In this document: positions 59,140 to 64,000 of the stretch, in pieces
Layout of the letters: each line of letters begins with the position of its first letter
How positions within the stretch are numbered: the stretch's first letter is position 1
NCBI RefSeq assembly: GCF_043641665.1
Contig: NC_092186.1
Location: forward strand, 17,937,001 to 18,001,000
Length of the DNA: 64,000 nucleotides
Direction of reading: 5' to 3'
Source of the DNA: Enoplosus armatus
Lineage: Eukaryota > Chordata > Actinopteri > Centrarchiformes > Enoplosidae
Program-made: the position numbers and the translations under genes
The notes under the pieces: model-generated
What the model was told of the DNA's origin: nothing
Databases searched by the model: none
What the model saw: only the letters and a program-made list of their open reading frames with translations

Positions 59140-59610
59140 CAGCCAGCATACAGATATCATCTGCACCCAAGAGCCTCAAATATAGTCAGGGGATTTTCAG
59201 ACAGTCAGTCTGGAAATACTGTAAATTCTACCTTTTACACAATACAGGAAACAAAAAAATATATTTTAATGACAGAAGTATTCAAAACTGCAATAATTAT
59301 AATATAATAATAATAATGGTAGTTATTAAGGATTATAATATTTCATATTTCACTGCATATTTCATATATTGATTACTTATATTGGAAAAGTTTGGAAAAG
59401 GTCACATTTTGAACTTGTAAATTACAATAAATGTAAAGTGAATATAAGAAAAATATAAGAAGATGGGGATGTGCAGCTGCAGATGCTGATGTTTTTATGA
59501 GCCCCTTGATATTTTTTCAAATCACACCTTCATTCACGTTTTTTATCACCTCATGACCTGCCTTCTTTTATTACTGCAAATCTACATTTAATCACAGTGC
59601 AAATAAAAAT
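59140..59610. other. very AT-rich non-coding stretch
   Basis: taataataat-type runs near 59295-59320. No supported feature. Confidence 0.35.
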
Positions 59611-59614
59611 GGTA

Positions 59615-59735
59615 GGATTTGATAAGAGGGCTGGAGGAGATGAGCGTGAAGAGGAGGACGGTCCACTGAGTGGTTGACCTGCCGGCGACCCGCAACTCGG
59701 GGGCCAGCTGTGTCACTTTCCTCATTTGTTGCCAT
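59615..59735. promoter_or_regulatory. short candidate conserved non-coding element
   Basis: CpG-bearing unique sequence (gaggacggtccactgag, ctgccggcgacccgcaac, tcgggggccagctg) between AT-rich flanks. No frame. Confidence 0.3.
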
Positions 59736-59739
59736 TTGT

Positions 59740-60640
59740 GTGTGTCGTGTCCCTGTATTAGTGTGTTGGCCTGATTGAATAATACTTTTTATTCACAGCT
59801 GAAGGTTCACAGCCTGGGGACAATGCAAGTTTTTGTCTATATTTGCCTGTTTGTACTTGCATGTCCTGAAAATCTAGAATTTGCTATAAAATCTGTTGTG
59901 GCAGCTGTGTACTAAACTCCTAGGACTCACTTCAACTCCTCAGTGTGTTCCTGGTTTACTTTACCTTAATTGTGACAGTGAACACTAGCCTTTGTTTTTA
60001 TTTTTTTCTACTTTAGCTGAGTCATTGCTTAACAACTGACCTGTGTGACTCATGAGACATAACACGTAATCAGTGTGTGCCTTGTGAGGAAATCAAGATT
60101 AAACATGTGTAAACAAGTGAGTATTTCCTGTAAAGAGACACAACGCAAGTCCATTTCTGTTAAACATATTAAGGGTAGGGAAACAGAATGCAATAGGAGT
60201 TTGGATCAGCAGAAACCAAATTCTGACAGCTGAAAGAAAGAACACTACATGTCCAAAACATCATCACCCAGTTCCACAGGGTCTGTATGCCACCCGCCAA
60301 GCTTTCAGCAGATCAGTAGGAGATCTACTTGAAGTTCCAGCAGGCACCATTTGTGGGTTTTCAGCTTGTCATCTTCTGTGGCTCAAGTCAACACAGCGCC
60401 CCTGAATATTGGCAAATTTGCCCAGCACACCTGAGCCAACACTGCCCGGTACTCCTGCAGTCAACCAGCCGGCCATGCATGCAGTTATCCAGTCTACCCA
60501 CCACCCTGTCTCAGTCTGTTTACCCTGGTAGCCACAGTTTAGCCAGCCAAGCTGGATGGGTCAACAAAGCATTGGACTTTGACACGGGTGACCGTTGTCC
60601 ATTTCCTGTTTCATACCGACAGTCAAAATATATTTTTTTA
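59740..60640. other. non-coding stretch with an unrecognised 104-codon frame
   Basis: The plus-strand frame 60329-60643 is richer in C and G than its surroundings and reads Ser/Pro/Cys/His-rich (HLSQHCPVLLQSTSRPC). No family is recognised and there are no fitting splice sites or start context. It ends just before the dispersed repeat copy 2 and may itself be part of a repeat. Confidence 0.25.
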
Positions 60641-60650
60641 TAGCATGATC

Positions 60651-60822
60651 ACGATCGTTCTCTACCCTTAACATGTTTGTTATAGTGGGTTATTGTAACC
60701 ATTACAACAAAGGTTCCCTAACCATAACAAAGTAGTCATTCTAACTCAAACCATGATCTTTGTCTAAACCTAACCAAGTCGTTTTTGTGCTTCAACCTGG
60801 CCAAACCTGAACCATAGTGTTT
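60651..60822 (+). repeat. dispersed repeat copy 2
   Basis: Matches 38680-38835 in the same orientation (see that entry). The shared core is the exact 24-bp block at 60764-60787, running from taaacctaaccaa to gtttttgtgc. This copy has aacctggcc where copy 1 has aacataacc. The two copies lie about 22 kb apart. Confidence 0.55.
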
Positions 60823-60829
60823 AATAAAA

Positions 60830-61310
60830 CAGATTTATTTTTCAACAGTGATTCATAATGGTTTTAGAAAGCACCAACAAACAATGTCGTCCTGCCAATA
60901 GGGGCGTCAGATCAAAATGTGTCATTCTAAAGGGCATGGACAAACAATGTGTTTACTCGTTTAATTTGGAGGACGTGTTGGGTAAATCATATTGAGTATG
61001 GGAAATTGTGGCCACTGTGTCCCCACAAGGCCTCATCTAAATATTTTTGTGGGGTCTCCAACTCACTAAAACTACTCCCAAGTGTGCAATGTCCAGTCAA
61101 TGCCTTAACGTTAAATCACAAAAGTACTGTAGGTCACCCTACAGAGTGATGTAAATAACAAGAATGGAGCCACATCCACAGAAATTCAAACAAAGCCACA
61201 AAACAGTAATATTCTGAGAGCTACTGAGGAGCTTTCACCTTTGAATCTCATGGAAAGAAGGATGGATCGAGGTGGGAGAGGACAAGAGAGGAAGGGTGAA
61301 CTCAGATCAA
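60830..61310. other. non-coding stretch
   Basis: No supported feature. Confidence 0.3.
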
Positions 61311-61313
61311 TGT

Positions 61314-61315
<2 letters not shown>

Positions 61316-61351
<36 letters not shown>
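61316..61351 (+). repeat. (GT)n microsatellite
   Basis: About 18 pure GT units. Confidence 0.95.
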
Positions 61352-61353
<2 letters not shown>

Positions 61354-61354
61354 T

Positions 61355-64000
61355 GGGATGACACATGCCCTTTGCTAATGGCCCGCATTGCACCAGTGAG
61401 TCCTAAATGTGATCAAATAAATATAGAAGGGCCCAGCTGACCCCCCTCTGAGGATTATATTTGAGGAAGAGTCCCTTTTGTTGGCTGCAGGAGTGAGGGA
61501 AATACGAAGGAGCCTCCACTTTGAAATTTGAAGCAGCGATAAGCTCACTGCAGTAAAGGTCATGCTGTAAGAAGAGAAACACATTAAAATGGTAGAATTG
61601 TGGCCTTTTGCACCAAAGGAATAGCTTTATATGAAAGGTCATCATGTCCATTCAATCTCCAGATATAATCTTCTTATATTCAAAACCAAAACCAAAAAAA
61701 AAAAAAGTATATGCCATTACTTTTAACTTGTAATCATTTTAATTAATTTAAAGGTCACTCTGTGCCTCATTTTGATGCCTTGAGTTACTTCAAAGTTTTA
61801 GCTAAATACATAAATCTGGTGCATTTAACATAGTTTACCATAGCATTGTTCCTTTGGTATTATAATCTAGATTTAATTTAGATTTTGCAATTAGATTAAA
61901 CTGATGAAGGTTTTATACATATACATTTATAGTTACTAACAAAGAATGTGTTTTAATGTCATAATTATGAACAAAGCAAAGAGTTGTATAAATAATAAAA
62001 TAATAAAACTGAGACCTCCTGAGAAACTTTGTGGACAATATTGTTGTACACAAATTGATAAACAATGATCAATTCTGTCAGAAACTTTTAGACTTTATTT
62101 TGGAAACGTGTCATATCATTGACATATAACATGAAGGTTACACGATTAGGTTTCGTGATTTCTTCCAAAACTAAAATGGCGTGGAGTGCAACTCAAACGC
62201 CTTTGTCTCTCTACACACCAGTTAAGATGGAAGAAAAAGAAATGACTGTAGAAATCATCACTGCATATTAAATGTAAAATGTGAACCTTAGACATGAAAT
62301 GAAAGTCTACAAATTTATTTCTGTATGAAATAAACTCCTGAAAGGAAATTTGGATCCCTAAAATACTGTTTAAAGCTATAAAGAAAGACTTAAATACTGT
62401 CGCAGTCTGACCTCTGACCTCAGTCATGAAAACATAAACAGTTTCTTTGTGAGGAAAGCATCTGTCTTTGCCTGTGCATGTACAGTATGTCCAGTGTACG
62501 TTATGTAGTGTATGTGGTCTGTCTGTCATTAGATGGCAGTATTGTGTTGGTAAAGGACAGGCGGGTTATCAGTCTCTCTAACATCAGTTTTCATATGTTT
62601 TGAGATGTTGTCATGATATTTTCACTGCGTGTTTATCATATGCATCTTTCATAATTTACAAAACAAATCTGAAACTACATTAGACTGTAACTAAAGCAAT
62701 ACCAATTCTTTCCACTAATGATCTTTCAGTAATGTCATAATAGTGTTAATTGCCGCAATATCGGAAAGATGGCTTTGAATGTGTCTCAAGGGTAAAATAG
62801 TGGGGCTTGGATGCTTTTTGGATAAAGAAGGTTCTTCTATTTGAAAATTCAAGGCAACTGTGATGAAAGACAGTTTTAGAGTCACGGTTATGAATTAAAT
62901 AAATACACTTTTGTAGTTCTCTTGCATTTCTCAACAAACTGTCTACATTTAGGATGTGTGTCCGATGATCACAAACAGTTTCAGCCTCTCAAGTCACCGT
63001 ACATTGATCGTCACAAATCACCTCCCTGTTTGTCTTCTTCTATTTTTATCTTAAACGGTTTGCCGTGCTCGAGTATATTTAAAGCAGTCTAAATTGTAGG
63101 AATGCCAATGTTACTATACATAAGTCAGTTTAACACTCAGCCCATAATGAGTCTGTTAACACATACTTCACTGTGCTGAGATGTTTATTAGGTAGCAGGG
63201 ACTCCTGAAGGCACCCAAAATGTAATGTACATAAGGTTATGTGCTTATTTTTGGATGCACAAGGGCTTACTGCTGTGATGGTTTTGTCTCTTTTACTGCA
63301 GGCATTTTTGCTGTAGCCTTTAAAAAGGTTGGTTTTATTTTACAACCACACTTTTATGTATTCAATTTTCCTAGACCTTTTAAATGCTATTTTTTCTCCT
63401 CGTTGTGTGACATTTTCTTTACTTTTAAACACTTTTTTGCTAATACATGTTGTGCTTCTGTCCTGCTCACACCATTAATCACTTGTCAATCAAAGAGTGT
63501 TGCCAGTATTGAAACATATTTTCCTGGGATTTTCTGTTGATTACATTTGTTTCTGTTGGGATCCATGATGGCTATCACCTCAAATGCTAACTTCATATCC
63601 TGTTTGTTCCAGTGAGGAAGGATTAAATCTACTGCTTCCAATCCACCTGAAGATTTTTCACAGACCAGAGCTATCAGACACCATGTGTTTACAGTAAAAC
63701 AGATCATGTCAAAACATTCATGAACTGGCTAATTGAATCACAGTTACAATATGTAAACAAATACATCCACCAGAGCAGCATTTTAAGCGATGAAAATGTT
63801 GCTGGTAATTACTCTATTCAAATCTTTGTAAAAGTCGCAAAACATAGATATAGAAGATGTAACAGATATTTTTCATGTACAGATCCACACCAATATTGGA
63901 GGAAAAGCAAATGTGTTCATAGCCCCTGGTAGACTTCTCTCTGAACATCGTTGTAATAGCTGACCCGTGGAGTGCCGCTGCTCTCTAGATGTGTAGAACA
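61355..64000. other. AT-rich non-coding stretch
   Basis: Short frames only (127 codons at most, 62146-62529 minus, no domain). A word cattagatggcagtat at 62527-62541 resembles a CTCF core on the plus strand. The window ends without an exon that I can see. Confidence 0.3.

Noticed and set aside
60329..60643. Ser/Pro/Cys-rich 104-codon coding exon
   Set aside because: No family recognised and no fitting splice sites. It abuts a dispersed repeat and may be repeat-derived.

Overview
This window looks like vertebrate nuclear DNA, most likely from a teleost fish. The reasons are AT-rich intergenic sequence, many (CA)n/(GT)n/(GA)n microsatellites, no compact coding frames, and several dispersed repeats that I recognise as typical of fish genomes: a MITE-like element at 21.63-21.96 kb, a 'catttagctgac...cttatcc' repeat at 22.12 kb, an internally deleted 'ggtggtgcagtggttag...aaatggatggatg' SINE-like element at 25.35 kb, and LINE 3' ends at 51.4 and 58.3 kb. 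There is no rRNA gene, no convincing tRNA gene, no CRISPR array and no bacterial-style operon. The longest open frames run through low-complexity repeats (for example 7492-8067 and 40044-40784, both minus strand) and are not credible genes.

The one strong gene landmark is a CpG-rich block at about 9.24-9.81 kb that reads as a bidirectional promoter. On the minus strand a candidate first exon (about 9480 down to 9235) ends at a consensus donor, GTAAGT. On the plus strand a candidate first exon ends at 9814 with the donor GTGAGT. Between them lie two identical 13-mers, each holding an inverted CCAAT box. If this is right, 1-9234 is the first intron of a minus-strand gene, and the sequence to the right is intergenic or carries a divergent non-coding transcript. 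I cannot name the gene.

The rest looks like a regulatory landscape. About twenty-five islands of 100-650 bp stand out from the repeat-rich background by being free of simple repeats, by retaining CpG, and by having dense homeodomain, SOX, POU, PBX/MEIS, RFX or GATA-like words. The best are at 4.3-4.5, 5.0-5.3, 5.8-6.1, 8.3-8.6, 10.9-11.2, 11.7-12.4, 25.9-26.2, 26.5-26.7, 32.9-33.3, 34.4-34.95, 37.4-37.75, 40.1-40.3, 41.7-41.95, 43.1-43.45, 48.2-48.7, 50.0-50.3, 56.0-56.3 and 59.6-59.7 kb. This pattern resembles the clusters of conserved non-coding elements (CNEs) around developmental transcription-factor genes. That reading is an inference, since conservation cannot be measured from one sequence.

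Structural oddities include a perfect 28-bp-stem palindrome with a 4-nt loop (51291-51350), a perfect 10-bp-stem hairpin inside a CNE candidate (8539-8562), a 16-bp palindrome centred on TAATTA (55984-55999), a pair of facing CA and GT arrays (37.24-37.39 kb), and a 153-bp exon-like open segment (40116-40268).
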